Assembly: GCF_030161415.1 (NCBI RefSeq)
Contig: NZ_BSSU01000003.1
Span: 186,001 to 250,000 of the forward strand
Length of the DNA stretch: 64,000 bases
Direction of reading: 5' to 3'
DNA from: Thalassotalea eurytherma
GTDB taxonomy: Bacteria; Pseudomonadota; Gammaproteobacteria; Enterobacterales; Alteromonadaceae
The notes beneath the pieces were generated by a model, which saw only the letters and a list, made by a program, of their open reading frames with translations, made no database searches and was not told the DNA's origin. Every line of letters starts with the position of its first letter. The stretch's first letter is position 1. Positions 1-9,302 of the stretch are shown here, in pieces. The position numbers and the translations under genes were made by a program.

Positions 1-56
1 GCAATACCTGACTCTTGTTTGATTAACTCAAACGCACTTTGTTTTTGTTCTGTCAT
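1..56 (-). CDS. fadJ: FadJ N-terminus (partial), fatty-acid oxidation complex alpha subunit
   Basis: Only the first 18 or so codons lie in the window; the gene continues past the left edge. The protein starts [19 protein letters not shown], which resembles the start of FadJ, the multifunctional enoyl-CoA hydratase/3-hydroxyacyl-CoA dehydrogenase. Its ATG shares one base with the fadI stop codon (TAATG), so translation is coupled. The identity rests mainly on the fadI-fadJ gene order known in gammaproteobacteria, since too little protein is visible to show a domain. Confidence 0.75.
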   Translation of the reverse strand, partial: MTEQKQSAFELIKQESGI

Positions 57-1363
57 TATGCTGTCTCCACAATCATAGCCGCACCTAAACCACCTGCAGC
101 ACATGCTGTGGTTAAACCAACACCGCCACCACGGCGATTCAATTCATTCAATGTTTGGGTAATCAAACGAGCACCAGTCGCTGCAAATGGGTGACCATAA
201 GCCAAAGAACCGCCCATAACGTTAAACTTGGTCATATCGATATCACCAATTGCGTTACCTTGTCCGAGCTTTTCGTTAGCGAACTTTTTAGAGCCAAACA
301 TTTTCATATTTGCTAATGCTTGCGCAGCAAATGCTTCATGCATTTCGATAAGGTCTAAGTCTTTTAATTCCATACCTGCACGTTTCAATGCTAGCGGCGT
401 AGCGTAGCTAGGACCCATTAGCATATCTTCCCATACATCTACTGCAGCGAATCCAAAGCTCTTAATATAACCAAGCGGTTGATATCCTAACTCTTTAGCG
501 CGCCCTTCTCTCATCAACAAGATAGCTGCTGCACCATCTGTTAAAGGTGTTGAGTTAGCAGCCGTTACTGAACCATGCTTACGATCAAACACAGGACGAA
601 GTTTTGCGTAACCTTCCAGAACAGAGTTTTCACGAATACAGTTATCTTTATCGATAAACTGTTTATAAGGCTCTGGGTGAGCCGTCATCACTTCACCATC
701 TAAATTACCTTTTGCCCAGTTTTCTGTTGCAAGCGTATGTGATCGATGTGCTAAAGCATCTTGGTCAGCGCGAGAAATACCGTGGCTCTTAGCCATTTGC
801 TCAGCAGTTTGTCCCATTGAAAGGCCGGTAGAGTATTCAGCAACTGCTGGAGGTACAGGTAATAAGTCTTTTAAACCGAGCTGACGAATCAAACCAAATT
901 TTTGACCAAAGGTTTTGGCTTTAGATAAATCTAATAACGTACGCGCTAGTTTTTTCGATACACCAATAGGCGCAACAGAAGAAGAGTCGGCACCACCAGC
1001 GATACCAACATCAGCAGTACCCGCCATAATCGACTCTGCGATATTTACTGTTGATTGAAAGCTCGTTGCACAGGCGCGAGATACACTGTAAGCATCAGTA
1101 TGAACACTCATGCCAGTACCTAATACTATTTCACGCGCAATATTTGGCGCTTCTGGCATTTGAACTACTTGACCGAAAACCAGTTGGTCTACGATCTTAG
1201 GATCTAAATCATGCTTTTTAATTAATTCGTTAACGACGATTTTACCTAAGTCTACCGCGGGTACACCGTGGTAAGCTGTTGCTTGTTTAGCAAATGGTGT
1301 ACGTAAACCAGCAACAATTGCTATACGCTCACCATTGCGGGTTGTTAATGTATTTTTTGTCAT
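56..1363 (-). CDS. fadI: FadI, 3-ketoacyl-CoA thiolase
   Basis: This thiolase performs the last step of beta-oxidation, cleaving 3-ketoacyl-CoA with CoA to acetyl-CoA and a shortened acyl-CoA, as the beta subunit partner of FadJ. The nucleophile Cys lies at about residue 98 in SRACATS. The C-terminal half has the expected [17 protein letters not shown] and TTACAAGG motifs with the active-site His and second Cys. The length of 435 residues is normal for FadI (E. coli 436), and similarity to the E. coli protein as recalled is high along the whole length. An ATG six bases further upstream is possible. However, the AAGGA ribosome site directly abuts that ATG and is ideally spaced (6 nt) for the ATG at 1363, so the later start was chosen. 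It forms an operon with fadJ. Confidence 0.95.
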   Translation of the reverse strand: MTKNTLTTRNGERIAIVAGLRTPFAKQATAYHGVPAVDLGKIVVNELIKKHDLDPKIVDQLVFGQVVQMPEAPNIAREIVLGTGMSVHTDAYSVSRACATSFQSTVNIAESIMAGTADVGIAGGADSSSVAPIGVSKKLARTLLDLSKAKTFGQKFGLIRQLGLKDLLPVPPAVAEYSTGLSMGQTAEQMAKSHGISRADQDALAHRSHTLATENWAKGNLDGEVMTAHPEPYKQFIDKDNCIRENSVLEGYAKLRPVFDRKHGSVTAANSTPLTDGAAAILLMREGRAKELGYQPLGYIKSFGFAAVDVWEDMLMGPSYATPLALKRAGMELKDLDLIEMHEAFAAQALANMKMFGSKKFANEKLGQGNAIGDIDMTKFNVMGGSLAYGHPFAATGARLITQTLNELNRRGGGVGLTTACAAGGLGAAMIVETA

Positions 1364-1379
1364 ACTCATTCCTTAATAA

Positions 1380-1394
1380 AGAGGTCTGACCTCT
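1380..1394. promoter_or_regulatory. FadR-like operator upstream of fadIJ
   Basis: The 15-bp sequence AGAGGTCTGACCTCT is a perfect palindrome around a central T. It carries the core GGTCnGACC seen in enterobacterial FadR sites. It lies 16 bases before the chosen fadI start, a position suited to blocking transcription. FadR control of fad genes in gammaproteobacteria is known; binding here is inferred. Confidence 0.6.
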
Positions 1395-1553
1395 GTCAAG
1401 ATAGCTTGATTCTACTTAACTGATAGAAATTTTCAATGTTGACTTTATGCTATTGCTAACTATCTGCTAACAAACTTAGCACTCATTACGGTAATTACGC
1501 ATATTTACCTGTAAATTTTATTTACAAAAACAGTAAAAAATATGGTCAAATAC

Positions 1554-1583
1554 TTGTGTTCAATATCTATTGCCCCATATAAA
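1554..1583 (+). promoter_or_regulatory. possible sigma-70 promoter of the bat operon
   Basis: TTGTGT (1554-1559) and TATAAA (1578-1583) are separated by 18 bases and lie 44 bases before moxR. The -35 match is only moderate. No other promoter-like pair stands out in the 1370-1626 spacer between the divergent operons. Confidence 0.35.
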
Positions 1584-1626
1584 ATGGTATGAATGCCATT
1601 AACCCATAATAAGATGTAAAAAATAT

Positions 1627-2583
1627 ATGTCATTACAAGCATTTAATACCCTGCAAAAACACTTAGCAGGTCAAATCATTGGTCAGTCATCTCTTGTCGA
1701 AAATTTGCTTATTGCGTTGCTTGCCAACGGTCATCTTATTGTTGAAGGCCCTCCAGGCTTAGCAAAAACAAGAGCAGTAAATGAACTCGCTAAGGGTTTA
1801 GAAGCAGACTTTCACCGTGTGCAGTTTACACCTGATTTATTGCCAGCTGATTTAACAGGCACCGATATCTATCGCCCAGAAGATGGCACCTTTAGTTTCC
1901 AAGCGGGTCCACTCTTTCGTAATCTAGTATTAGCCGACGAAATTAACCGTGCACCAGCTAAAGTGCAATCAGCCTTGTTAGAAGCCATGGCAGAAGGTCA
2001 AATATCCGTTGGTCGAAATACTTACAAATTACCTGATTTGTTTTTAGTGATGGCAACACAAAATCCGATCGAGCAAGAAGGTACCTATCCGTTGCCTGAA
2101 GCACAGCTTGATCGCTTTTTAATGCACCTAGATATTAATTATCCAGATGCAGCAAGCGAGTTAGAAATTTTAAAACTAAATCGTGGTGAAGCATTAAATC
2201 ACACGAAGGCGCCGGTTAAAGAAATCACCCAAGATGATATTTTTGCTGCTCGTGAGCAAGTGCTGAGTATCCATATGGCTGATGCGGTTGAAAAATACAT
2301 TGTTGATTTAATTATCGCGACACGAACGCCAGAGAAATATGATGACAAGTTAAAACAATGGATTGCCTTTGGTGCAAGTCCACGTGCGACGATTGCACTT
2401 GATCGCTGTGCCCGCGCTCGTGCTTGGCTCCATGGCAGAGATTTTGTTAGTCCTGAAGATGTTCAAGCCGTGTTTCATAACGTATTGCGTCATCGTATTT
2501 TGCTTACCTATCAAGCAGAAGCTGAAGGATTAACGTCAAATCAAATTCTTGACCATTTACTTTCGCTTGTTGCTGTCGGTTAG
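1627..2583 (+). CDS. MoxR-family AAA+ ATPase
   Basis: MoxR ATPases are thought to act as chaperones that help mature metal-binding von Willebrand A (VWA) proteins. The protein has a Walker A motif GPPGLAKT at residues 41-48, Walker B LVLADE near 100-105, and sensor-1 Asn in VMATQNP near 146. The C-terminal part is the usual helical lid. The length of 318 residues is typical. It is the first gene of a six-gene run with DUF58 and two VWA proteins, the standard context in which its clients would be the VWA proteins encoded downstream. The start is the first ATG after the proposed promoter; the ribosome site is weak. Confidence 0.9.
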   Translation: MSLQAFNTLQKHLAGQIIGQSSLVENLLIALLANGHLIVEGPPGLAKTRAVNELAKGLEADFHRVQFTPDLLPADLTGTDIYRPEDGTFSFQAGPLFRNLVLADEINRAPAKVQSALLEAMAEGQISVGRNTYKLPDLFLVMATQNPIEQEGTYPLPEAQLDRFLMHLDINYPDAASELEILKLNRGEALNHTKAPVKEITQDDIFAAREQVLSIHMADAVEKYIVDLIIATRTPEKYDDKLKQWIAFGASPRATIALDRCARARAWLHGRDFVSPEDVQAVFHNVLRHRILLTYQAEAEGLTSNQILDHLLSLVAVG

Positions 2584-2604
2584 GCCACCTAAAAGGTGTA
2601 TTCT

Positions 2605-3585
2605 GTGTGGTTTAATAAACAATCAAATAATGCCGAAGTCAGCGTTGAGCAAGTTTTAGCGAGCGCTAAAACCAATGGTATTAGCGTATCTATTGACGAA
2701 CTTATAGCTTACCAAGCAAAGTCAACGCTGATCAATTTAGCGCCTCGACAGCAATTGCAGGGCAAGATGTCAGGGAACTACCTTGCCCGCTCCAAAGGTC
2801 GAGGTATGGAGTTTGATGAAGTTCGCCATTATCAAACCGGTGATGATATTCGCACGATTGATTGGCGTGTAACGGCTAGAACAGGTAAAACCCACACCAA
2901 GTTATTTCGTGAAGAGGTTGAACGCCCTGTACTGATCGCAACTGACCTAAGTCAAAATATGCACTTTGGCAGCCAGTTGTTGTTTAAGTCAGTTCAAGCG
3001 TCTCACCTTGCTTCCCTGCTAGCATGGCATGCTAAATCGCGCGGTGACCGTATTGGCGGTATCGTGTTTAACGAAGAGCAGCACATTGAATTAAAGCCTC
3101 GTTCACGTCAACAAGGAGTACTACATTACTTACATGCCTTGTGTGAGCTACAAACTCCGGTGAGCGCCGAGCACAGCGACAATCATTTTCAAGATAATTG
3201 TCGCCGCTTACGACAATTGGCCAAACCTGGTGCGCTCGTCTATTTAATCACCGACGGACATCATGTTAATCAAAGTAATGTCTATGACTTAATGATGATA
3301 TCGCGTCATTGTGAGCTCGTCATTTGCTTGGTATCAGATCCGCTAGAGCACCAATTACCTAGTAGTCGTAAAAAACAATCAGTCACGCTATCTGATGGCA
3401 ACACCCAGCAACAAATGATGTTAGGTGACAAAAAGTCTACAAATCACTATCAAGAACTTGCTAGTCATTTCCATCAAGAACGTTTATCGCTTCTGAAAAA
3501 TGCCGGTGGCAGAGTGTTACATATTTCTTCAGCACAATTATTAGAAGACCAAATTAAATCAGAGGTGAATGCGTGGACCCGTTAG
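2605..3585 (+). CDS. DUF58 domain protein of the Bat operon
   Basis: This soluble protein carries the DUF58 signature in its first third (SKGRGMEFDEVRHYQTGDD followed by IDWRVTA and FREEVERPV). After it comes a VWA-like fold with degenerate metal-site residues (IATDLSQNM). DUF58 proteins regularly sit between moxR and VWA genes; the biochemical role is unknown. The start is probably the GTG at 2605, which has AAAAGG eight bases upstream. An in-frame GTG at 2596 overlaps that ribosome site and is less likely. A small hairpin CACCT-AAA-AGGTG overlaps the ribosome site and could couple translation to moxR. The 3' end overlaps the next gene by 13 bases. Confidence 0.85.
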   Translation: MWFNKQSNNAEVSVEQVLASAKTNGISVSIDELIAYQAKSTLINLAPRQQLQGKMSGNYLARSKGRGMEFDEVRHYQTGDDIRTIDWRVTARTGKTHTKLFREEVERPVLIATDLSQNMHFGSQLLFKSVQASHLASLLAWHAKSRGDRIGGIVFNEEQHIELKPRSRQQGVLHYLHALCELQTPVSAEHSDNHFQDNCRRLRQLAKPGALVYLITDGHHVNQSNVYDLMMISRHCELVICLVSDPLEHQLPSSRKKQSVTLSDGNTQQQMMLGDKKSTNHYQELASHFHQERLSLLKNAGGRVLHISSAQLLEDQIKSEVNAWTR

Positions 3586-4046
3586 CACAATTGCACGACA
3601 TTCAAACGCCAGAACCGATAGGCACATTTCCATTGGCAATAGGTTGGTATTTACTTATTGCTATCATTGTTTTGCTTACTGTGTTTTTAGTGCGTCACAT
3701 CATTAAGCAAAAAAGATTAAAGAAAAATCAAAAACAAGCATTATCTTCATTAGAGAATGCCCAAACTAACCAAGCAATCATGGGTGTTTTAAAATGGGCA
3801 GCACTTGCCTACTTCCCTAGACAGCAGGTCGCTCATTTACACAGTAGTGAGTTTTTTGACTTCCTTAACAACAAATTGCCTGTGAAAAAGCAGCTCCATT
3901 TTCAATCGTTAAGTGACAATCACTTCGAGTCTTTGTACCAACAGCAAGAAAATGACTCAGCTTCACTTAAAAGTGCAGCCCACTACTGGCTAACCAATGC
4001 ATTGCCAAACAGTTCGCATCCAAAAAATGGAGGCAAACATGTTTAG
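3573..4046 (+). CDS. DUF4381 membrane protein
   Basis: The protein is 157 residues with a short N-terminal segment (PLAQLHDIQTPEPIGTFP), one membrane helix at about residues 23-43 (GWYLLIAIIVLLTVFLV), then a basic cytoplasmic tail of helices. This layout and the neighbours fit the DUF4381 family, which occurs only in Bat-type operons as far as I know. It starts with GTG, preceded by GAGGTG. The start lies inside the end of the DUF58 gene, and its own end overlaps batA by 8 bases, so the operon is tightly coupled. Function is unknown; a membrane scaffold for the VWA proteins is a guess. Confidence 0.75.
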   Translation: MDPLAQLHDIQTPEPIGTFPLAIGWYLLIAIIVLLTVFLVRHIIKQKRLKKNQKQALSSLENAQTNQAIMGVLKWAALAYFPRQQVAHLHSSEFFDFLNNKLPVKKQLHFQSLSDNHFESLYQQQENDSASLKSAAHYWLTNALPNSSHPKNGGKHV

Positions 4047-5049
4047 TTTTGAATGGCCTTGGGTATTACTGGCAAGTCTTTTACCGTTATTAGTCTATTG
4101 GCTGCCGGCAAATACCAGTCGTCAGCAAAGTGCATTACAAGTGCCGATTAAACTAGGTGGCTTGCAAGCGCAGTCTCATGCACCTACGCGAAACCGAGTC
4201 TCAATTGTTTTGCTCATTGTTATTTGGCTTTTGTTAGTTTTTTCTGCCGCTCGTCCGCGGTGGTTAGGCGAACCAATTAATATCCCAAATGAATCACGCG
4301 AAATGATGATCGCTGTTGATTTATCTGGCTCTATGCAAATAGAAGATATGTCATTACACGGTGCCAATGTGAACCGTCTTGATATGCTTAAAGAAGTATT
4401 AGGCGATTTTATCGAACGCCGGGTCGGCGACAGGCTAGGTTTGATACTGTTTGCCGACGATGCATATATGCAAACCCCCATGACATTTGATAGAGCGACT
4501 GTCGCGCAAATGTTAGATGAAGCCGTCATTGGTTTAGTTGGTAAAAAAACAGCTATTGGCGATGCCATGGCATTGTCTGTGAAACGCTTTAACCAAAAAG
4601 ATGAGTCGAACCGTGTCCTGCTGTTGGTAACTGACGGCCAAAACACTGCAGGCAAAATTACACCAGAACAGGCTCTTGAATTGGCAGTATCTCAAGACGT
4701 GACGATATATACCATTGGTATCGGTGCTGATGAAATGATCCAACGCACGATTTTTGGTACGCGTAAAGTAAACCCATCTGCAGAGCTTGATGAAAAGTCG
4801 CTGAAAAATATTGCGCAACAAACAGGTGGCCAATATTTTCGTGCTAGAGATAGCCAAAGTATGAATGACATATACCAACAACTTGACCAGTTAGAGCCAG
4901 TCGAGCAAGAGCAGCAACAAATGCGTCCGCAAACTGCCCTATTTTATTATTCATTAGCTATCGCCTTAGGACTTGCGTTTATCTCCCTGCTCCTAAAAGC
5001 ATTGCCATGGAGCACACAACCTAGCAAACGGGAGAAAGCAAATGGCTGA
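4039..5049 (+). CDS. batA: BatA-like VWA domain membrane protein
   Basis: The protein has an N-terminal membrane helix (about 6-22), a second helix (about 54-71), a periplasmic or cytoplasmic VWA domain and a C-terminal helix (about 300-322). The metal-ion-dependent adhesion site is intact: DLSGS at residues 94-98 followed by a TDG motif in LLLVTDGQNT. The length of 336 residues is normal for BatA. The start at 4039 has a strong GGAGG site. An in-frame ATG at 4000 lies upstream inside DUF4381 and has no such site. BatA in Bacteroides and Leptospira has been linked to oxygen or stress tolerance, though the mechanism is unclear. Confidence 0.88.
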   Translation: MFSFEWPWVLLASLLPLLVYWLPANTSRQQSALQVPIKLGGLQAQSHAPTRNRVSIVLLIVIWLLLVFSAARPRWLGEPINIPNESREMMIAVDLSGSMQIEDMSLHGANVNRLDMLKEVLGDFIERRVGDRLGLILFADDAYMQTPMTFDRATVAQMLDEAVIGLVGKKTAIGDAMALSVKRFNQKDESNRVLLLVTDGQNTAGKITPEQALELAVSQDVTIYTIGIGADEMIQRTIFGTRKVNPSAELDEKSLKNIAQQTGGQYFRARDSQSMNDIYQQLDQLEPVEQEQQQMRPQTALFYYSLAIALGLAFISLLLKALPWSTQPSKREKANG

Positions 5050-6970
5050 TTTTCACTTTCTTCGCCCCCTGTGGTTTATTGCCTTAATTGCTTTGCCACT
5101 TATTATATGGCTGATTAAAAAATTAACCTTTCAATACTCGGGGTGGCAGCAAGTTATTCCTGCGCACCTGCAAAAAGTATTGATGTCACAAGGAAACAAA
5201 AAGCAAAGTGTATCGATTTTTGTACCCAGTTTAATTTTTGTCCTAGCTGTAACGGCACTAGCCGGTCCTACTTACCAAAAGCTACCGCAACCGGTATTCA
5301 ATGTAGAACGTGGTTCAGTGATCGTGATGGATATGTCATATTCGATGTATTCAACTGATGTTGCGCCAAATCGACTTACCCGCTCACGCTTTAAAGCGAT
5401 TGATATTCTTGACAGTATTAATGAAGGTGATATTGGCCTTGTTGCCTATGCCGGCGCGTCGTTTATCATTAGCCCGCTCACACAAGACATAAATAACATC
5501 AAACTACTATTACCTAGTCTAACACCTGAAATTATGCCTGAAATCGGTAGCGATCCCTTCCCTGCACTACTTACAGCAAATGATATGTTAATCAATGCAG
5601 GTCATCTAAAAGGGGATATTTATTGGTTGACTGATGACGTAGATCGACTCGATATCGAAGCAATTAACGAATTTATTCAAGACTACCCACATCGCTTAAA
5701 TATTCTAGGAATAGGTACAAGCGATGGTGCGCCGATAACACTTCCAAATGGTGAGCTTTTAAAAGACGACACAGGGCAAATTGTTATCCCTAAGCTACCG
5801 ATTGGAAAGTTAAATGGGCTAGCAAAGAAAAGTGGCGGCGTTTATCAAACGATTACCCATAGCCACGATGACGTTGAGTCACTTACAAGCTATCAACTAC
5901 CTCAAGACTCAAAAGAGCTTGAACAAGAGCAAACAAAGTTAGGTGATAGCTGGCAAGAGCTTGGCCCTTATATCGTGTTCGCTATTTTACCCTTTGTATT
6001 AGGCTATTTTCGTCGTGGCATCATTTTATCGATCTTGCCTATTGTTATGTTTTTATCACCTACGCCATCAGCGCTGGCTCAATCAGCAGACAAAGCACAA
6101 GAAGTGCCTACTAAAGCTCAACCAGATAGCCCGCTGGTACAAGCATGGAATAATCTTTGGCAAACACCAGATCAGCAAGCCCAGAAAAAATACAACGACC
6201 AGAATTTTGAAGCCGCAGCACAGCAGTTTGAAGATAAGTTATGGCAATCAAGCGCCCAATATCGTTCAGGAAACTATCAGCAAGCAGCTGAAATTCTATC
6301 GGGGATAGATACCCCTCAAGCGCTATATAACAAAGGGAATGCGTTAGCTAAAGCAGGACAAATCGATGAAGCAATTGAAGCGTACCAACAAGCGCTAGAT
6401 CAGCAGCCTGACTTCACACAAGCGCAAGACAACAAAGCCTTGCTTGAAAAGCTTAAAGAGCAAAACCAGCAACAAGATCAGCAAGGTAAAGATCAAGACC
6501 AACAAAAAGAAAGCGAACAAAACGAAAACCAAAATAATGATCAACAAGGCGAGCAAAATGGCGCTAACGATCAAGAAAACCAAAACAGCGAAAGCCAAGA
6601 GCAAAAAAGTGATACTGAAAACCAGCAGGATCAATCGCAAAATAACAAACAAGAAAACCAAAACCAGCAAGATAATGCTGAACAAGATCAAGAGCAAAGT
6701 GATCAACAGCAACAAAATGAACAAGACAAACAGCAAGAGCAGCAAGCTCAGAACCAAAATCAGCAAAAATCTGAAGGTGAAGAGCAACAGCAAGAAATGA
6801 AGCAGGCTGCAATGCAAGAAAGCGATCAAAAGCAAAAAGAATTAGAACAAAAACATATGCAATTGCTTAACAAAGTAACCGACGACCCTCACCTACTATT
6901 GCGCAATAAAATGCAATTAGAATATCAAAAACGTCGTCACCAAAATTCAGGAGCGAAGAAAAAGTGGTAA
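5042..6970 (+). CDS. batB: BatB/BatC-type fusion: VWA domain plus TPR and Gln-rich tail
   Basis: This 642-residue protein joins what are often two proteins. The N-terminal half has two membrane helices (about 7-24 and 58-74) and a VWA domain with an intact metal site, DMSYS at 97-101. A further membrane segment lies near 312-345. The second half has TPR repeats (around ALYNKGNALAKAGQIDEAI, about 425-460), followed by roughly 150 residues almost entirely of Gln, Asn, Glu, Asp and Lys, and a short conserved C-terminus ending in a KW pair. It starts 8 bases inside batA. The low-complexity tail is hydrophilic and probably disordered. VWA-TPR fusions are common in gammaproteobacteria; the role in stress tolerance is inferred from family context. 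Confidence 0.85.
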   Translation: MADFHFLRPLWFIALIALPLIIWLIKKLTFQYSGWQQVIPAHLQKVLMSQGNKKQSVSIFVPSLIFVLAVTALAGPTYQKLPQPVFNVERGSVIVMDMSYSMYSTDVAPNRLTRSRFKAIDILDSINEGDIGLVAYAGASFIISPLTQDINNIKLLLPSLTPEIMPEIGSDPFPALLTANDMLINAGHLKGDIYWLTDDVDRLDIEAINEFIQDYPHRLNILGIGTSDGAPITLPNGELLKDDTGQIVIPKLPIGKLNGLAKKSGGVYQTITHSHDDVESLTSYQLPQDSKELEQEQTKLGDSWQELGPYIVFAILPFVLGYFRRGIILSILPIVMFLSPTPSALAQSADKAQEVPTKAQPDSPLVQAWNNLWQTPDQQAQKKYNDQNFEAAAQQFEDKLWQSSAQYRSGNYQQAAEILSGIDTPQALYNKGNALAKAGQIDEAIEAYQQALDQQPDFTQAQDNKALLEKLKEQNQQQDQQGKDQDQQKESEQNENQNNDQQGEQNGANDQENQNSESQEQKSDTENQQDQSQNNKQENQNQQDNAEQDQEQSDQQQQNEQDKQQEQQAQNQNQQKSEGEEQQQEMKQAAMQESDQKQKELEQKHMQLLNKVTDDPHLLLRNKMQLEYQKRRHQNSGAKKKW

Positions 6971-8664
6971 GAATTCTAACTAGCTTGATAATAACCTTAA
7001 TTAGCTTCTCAAGCTTAGCTGTTAATAATGTCACAGCAACGATTGATAGAAACCCCGTAATCAAAGGTGAATCTTTCATTCTTGAAATTGTTGCAGACGA
7101 CGATGCTGACTCTGATGCGTTAGACACCTCAGCCCTGTTAACTGACTTTATTGTTGGTCGAACCTCGGTTAGTTCACAAACCAGCATGATCAACTTTAAA
7201 ACAACACGCTCAACACGTTGGAGTACTGTACTTATCGCAAAGCGCACGGGTGAGTTTGTCATTCCAGCGTTAAAAATTGATGATAAATATACGCAACCCA
7301 TTACGGTAAAAGTACTATCACCTCAAGACAGTGGTCAGGCTGTTAACCGAGACTTATTTATTACCAATGAAATATCTAACACTGAATTATACGTTCAGCA
7401 AAATGTGACATTAACCGTAAAACTACACTTTGCCGCGAATTTAAAAAGAGGTAGCTTATCTGAGCCTCAATTAGCATCAGCCATTATTAAACAACTTGGT
7501 CAAGACAAAGAATCAGATGCCATTATTAATGGCCGTCGATTTCGCGTTATTGAACGCACATACACTATCAGCCCACAACAAAGTGGTGATTTCACACTAA
7601 AATCGCCGTTATTTTCTGGTGAAGTGCAACTCCAAACCTCAGGCGGACGTTCTAGCTTTTTCTCATTCGGTGAAACAAAATCTGTCAGCGTGATTGGTGA
7701 AGATATCAATTTAACGGTTATGCCTATTCCTGATAGCGCAAATGGTCAATGGTTACCGGCAGAGCTGCTTGCAGTGCACGATGAATGGCAACCAACGCCA
7801 GAAGAATTTAAAGTTGGTGAACCAATAACACGTACAATGACTATTACGGCTGCTGGGTTATCAGAAGAGCAACTGCCTAAAATCGAGTTAGCTGAAGTGC
7901 CGGGGCTGAAAATCTACCCTGATCAAGCGAGCCTGCACACGTCAATGAAGCAATCTCGACTCGTTTCTCAAAAGGTGCAAAGCTTCGCTGTGGTAGCGTC
8001 AAAACCAGGTACCTACAAAATTCCTGCGTTTGAAGTGCCTTGGTGGAATGCGGTAACCAATCGCCAAGAAGTTGCCCGCATTGAAGCACAAGAAATTACC
8101 GTGCTGCCAAATCCAAATGGAGTAACAACGGTGCCAACGTTCAATACCGTTGAACAACCTTTATCTGAGCCACAAGCACCTATAAACCAGTCTCAACCTC
8201 GACAACCGGTTACAGTAGTAGAATATAAAACGCCTTGGTTGCAATGGCTATTCTTGGCCCTTTGGTTGGGCACATGTTTGTTATGGTTTGTTAGTGCTAA
8301 ATTTAAAAAATCGAAAAAAGCTAAAGAGCAAACAATACCGAAAAATGTTAATGAGTATTACCTGCAGTTGTTGTCTGCTTGTAAGCAAGGTAATGGCGAA
8401 CGAGTCATGAGTTTACTTGTACCATGGTTGAACCTAAAACTAACGCAAGAGCACAGCAATAAACCTCCTATAACCAATCTTGCCCAAGCAACACAAACAA
8501 TCGATAATTTAGCATTTACCGAAGCACTTAATGAACTGCAACAAGCCTATTACGGCAAAACGCAGCAGACTTGGAATGGTAAAGCACTATTCAATGCGTT
8601 GCAGCAAGTGCAAAAATCAGCTATTTCATCGAATAATGATCAATCGTTACGTTTAAATCCTTAA
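6964..8664 (+). CDS. batD: BatD-like exported protein
   Basis: The 566-residue protein begins with a signal peptide (VRILTSLIITLISFSSLA). It then has a long beta-rich region of repeated immunoglobulin-like domains with the family feature of alternating strands such as NPVIKGESFILEI and VGEPITRTMTI. One membrane helix follows at about 423-441 (WLQWLFLALWLGTCLLWF) and then a cytoplasmic tail. BatD is the usual last gene of such operons and probably spans the periplasm with the VWA proteins. Translation starts with GTG and overlaps the batB fusion by 7 bases. A strong terminator follows. Confidence 0.85.
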   Translation: MVRILTSLIITLISFSSLAVNNVTATIDRNPVIKGESFILEIVADDDADSDALDTSALLTDFIVGRTSVSSQTSMINFKTTRSTRWSTVLIAKRTGEFVIPALKIDDKYTQPITVKVLSPQDSGQAVNRDLFITNEISNTELYVQQNVTLTVKLHFAANLKRGSLSEPQLASAIIKQLGQDKESDAIINGRRFRVIERTYTISPQQSGDFTLKSPLFSGEVQLQTSGGRSSFFSFGETKSVSVIGEDINLTVMPIPDSANGQWLPAELLAVHDEWQPTPEEFKVGEPITRTMTITAAGLSEEQLPKIELAEVPGLKIYPDQASLHTSMKQSRLVSQKVQSFAVVASKPGTYKIPAFEVPWWNAVTNRQEVARIEAQEITVLPNPNGVTTVPTFNTVEQPLSEPQAPINQSQPRQPVTVVEYKTPWLQWLFLALWLGTCLLWFVSAKFKKSKKAKEQTIPKNVNEYYLQLLSACKQGNGERVMSLLVPWLNLKLTQEHSNKPPITNLAQATQTIDNLAFTEALNELQQAYYGKTQQTWNGKALFNALQQVQKSAISSNNDQSLRLNP

Positions 8665-8690
8665 TTCGTCGTTGTTTACTCACTAATTAA

Positions 8691-8731
8691 ATTAAGGGCA
8701 GTGTAAATTTTACACTGCCCTTAATTTTTTT
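8691..8731 (+). terminator. intrinsic terminator of the bat operon
   Basis: A perfect 17-bp inverted repeat around one central base (8691-8707 with 8709-8725, core GGGCAGTGT/ACACTGCCC) runs into a stretch of T residues ending at 8731. The 5' arm is preceded by AAT-rich sequence. Confidence 0.93.
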
Positions 8732-8786
8732 CTAAAATAAATAAAATGTGCGAAATTATTTTAAACACTCGCAGGTCTATTGATAC

Positions 8787-9302
8787 ATGACGACAAAACA
8801 ACACAGATACGAAGCATTAGTGCAAGCTTGGAGTGCCGATTTATATCGTTACGCTTATTGGCTGTGCAAAGACAAACACGTTGCAGAAGATGTTGTCCAA
8901 GAAACATTTTTGCGTGCGTGGCGTTCACTTGATTCGTTAAAAGATGAAAAAGCAGCAAAGTCATGGCTTATCACTATTTTGCGACGTGAAAATGCACGAC
9001 GCTTTGAGCGTAAGCAATTTGACATGGGTGAGTATGAAGAATCAACAATTGATGATGTGAAAGCAACATCAAGTGAGCAAAAAATAGAAAACCACTGGTT
9101 ACGCGAAAAAATAGCCGCGCTACCTGAAGAGTATAGAGAACCACTTGTACTACAAGTATTAGGTGGCTTTAGTGGCGATGAAATAGCAGGTATTTTATCG
9201 TTAAACAAAAATACAGTGATGACACGACTTTTCAGAGCGCGTAATCAACTTAAAGAATTAGTAGATGAAGAACCAAAAGCAAGAGGTTTCAACAATGGAT
9301 GA
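8787..9302 (+). CDS. ECF-type RNA polymerase sigma factor
   Basis: The 171-residue protein has sigma region 2 (DLYRYAYWLCKDKHVAEDVVQETFLRAW, with the DVVQETFLRAW hallmark) at about residues 18-47. Region 4, an HTH (GFSGDEIAGILSLNKNTVMTRLFRAR), lies at about 128-155. It lacks regions 1 and 3, as expected for the extracytoplasmic-function group. The gene overlaps the next one by 8 bases; that gene encodes a single-pass membrane protein of the DUF3379 family, so the pair looks like sigma and anti-sigma. Which genes it controls cannot be read from the window. Confidence 0.9.
   Translation: MTTKQHRYEALVQAWSADLYRYAYWLCKDKHVAEDVVQETFLRAWRSLDSLKDEKAAKSWLITILRRENARRFERKQFDMGEYEESTIDDVKATSSEQKIENHWLREKIAALPEEYREPLVLQVLGGFSGDEIAGILSLNKNTVMTRLFRARNQLKELVDEEPKARGFNNG

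Noticed and set aside
6395-6835. Long open frames on both strands in the Gln-rich part of the batB fusion.
   Set aside because: They arise from the CAA/GAA-rich composition; their proteins are low-complexity with no ribosome sites or family match.
8752-8779. ECF-type autoregulated promoter (GAAATT and GTCTA, 17 bases apart) for the sigma gene.
   Set aside because: The start of transcription would fall at the ATG, leaving no leader, and the boxes match only weakly.
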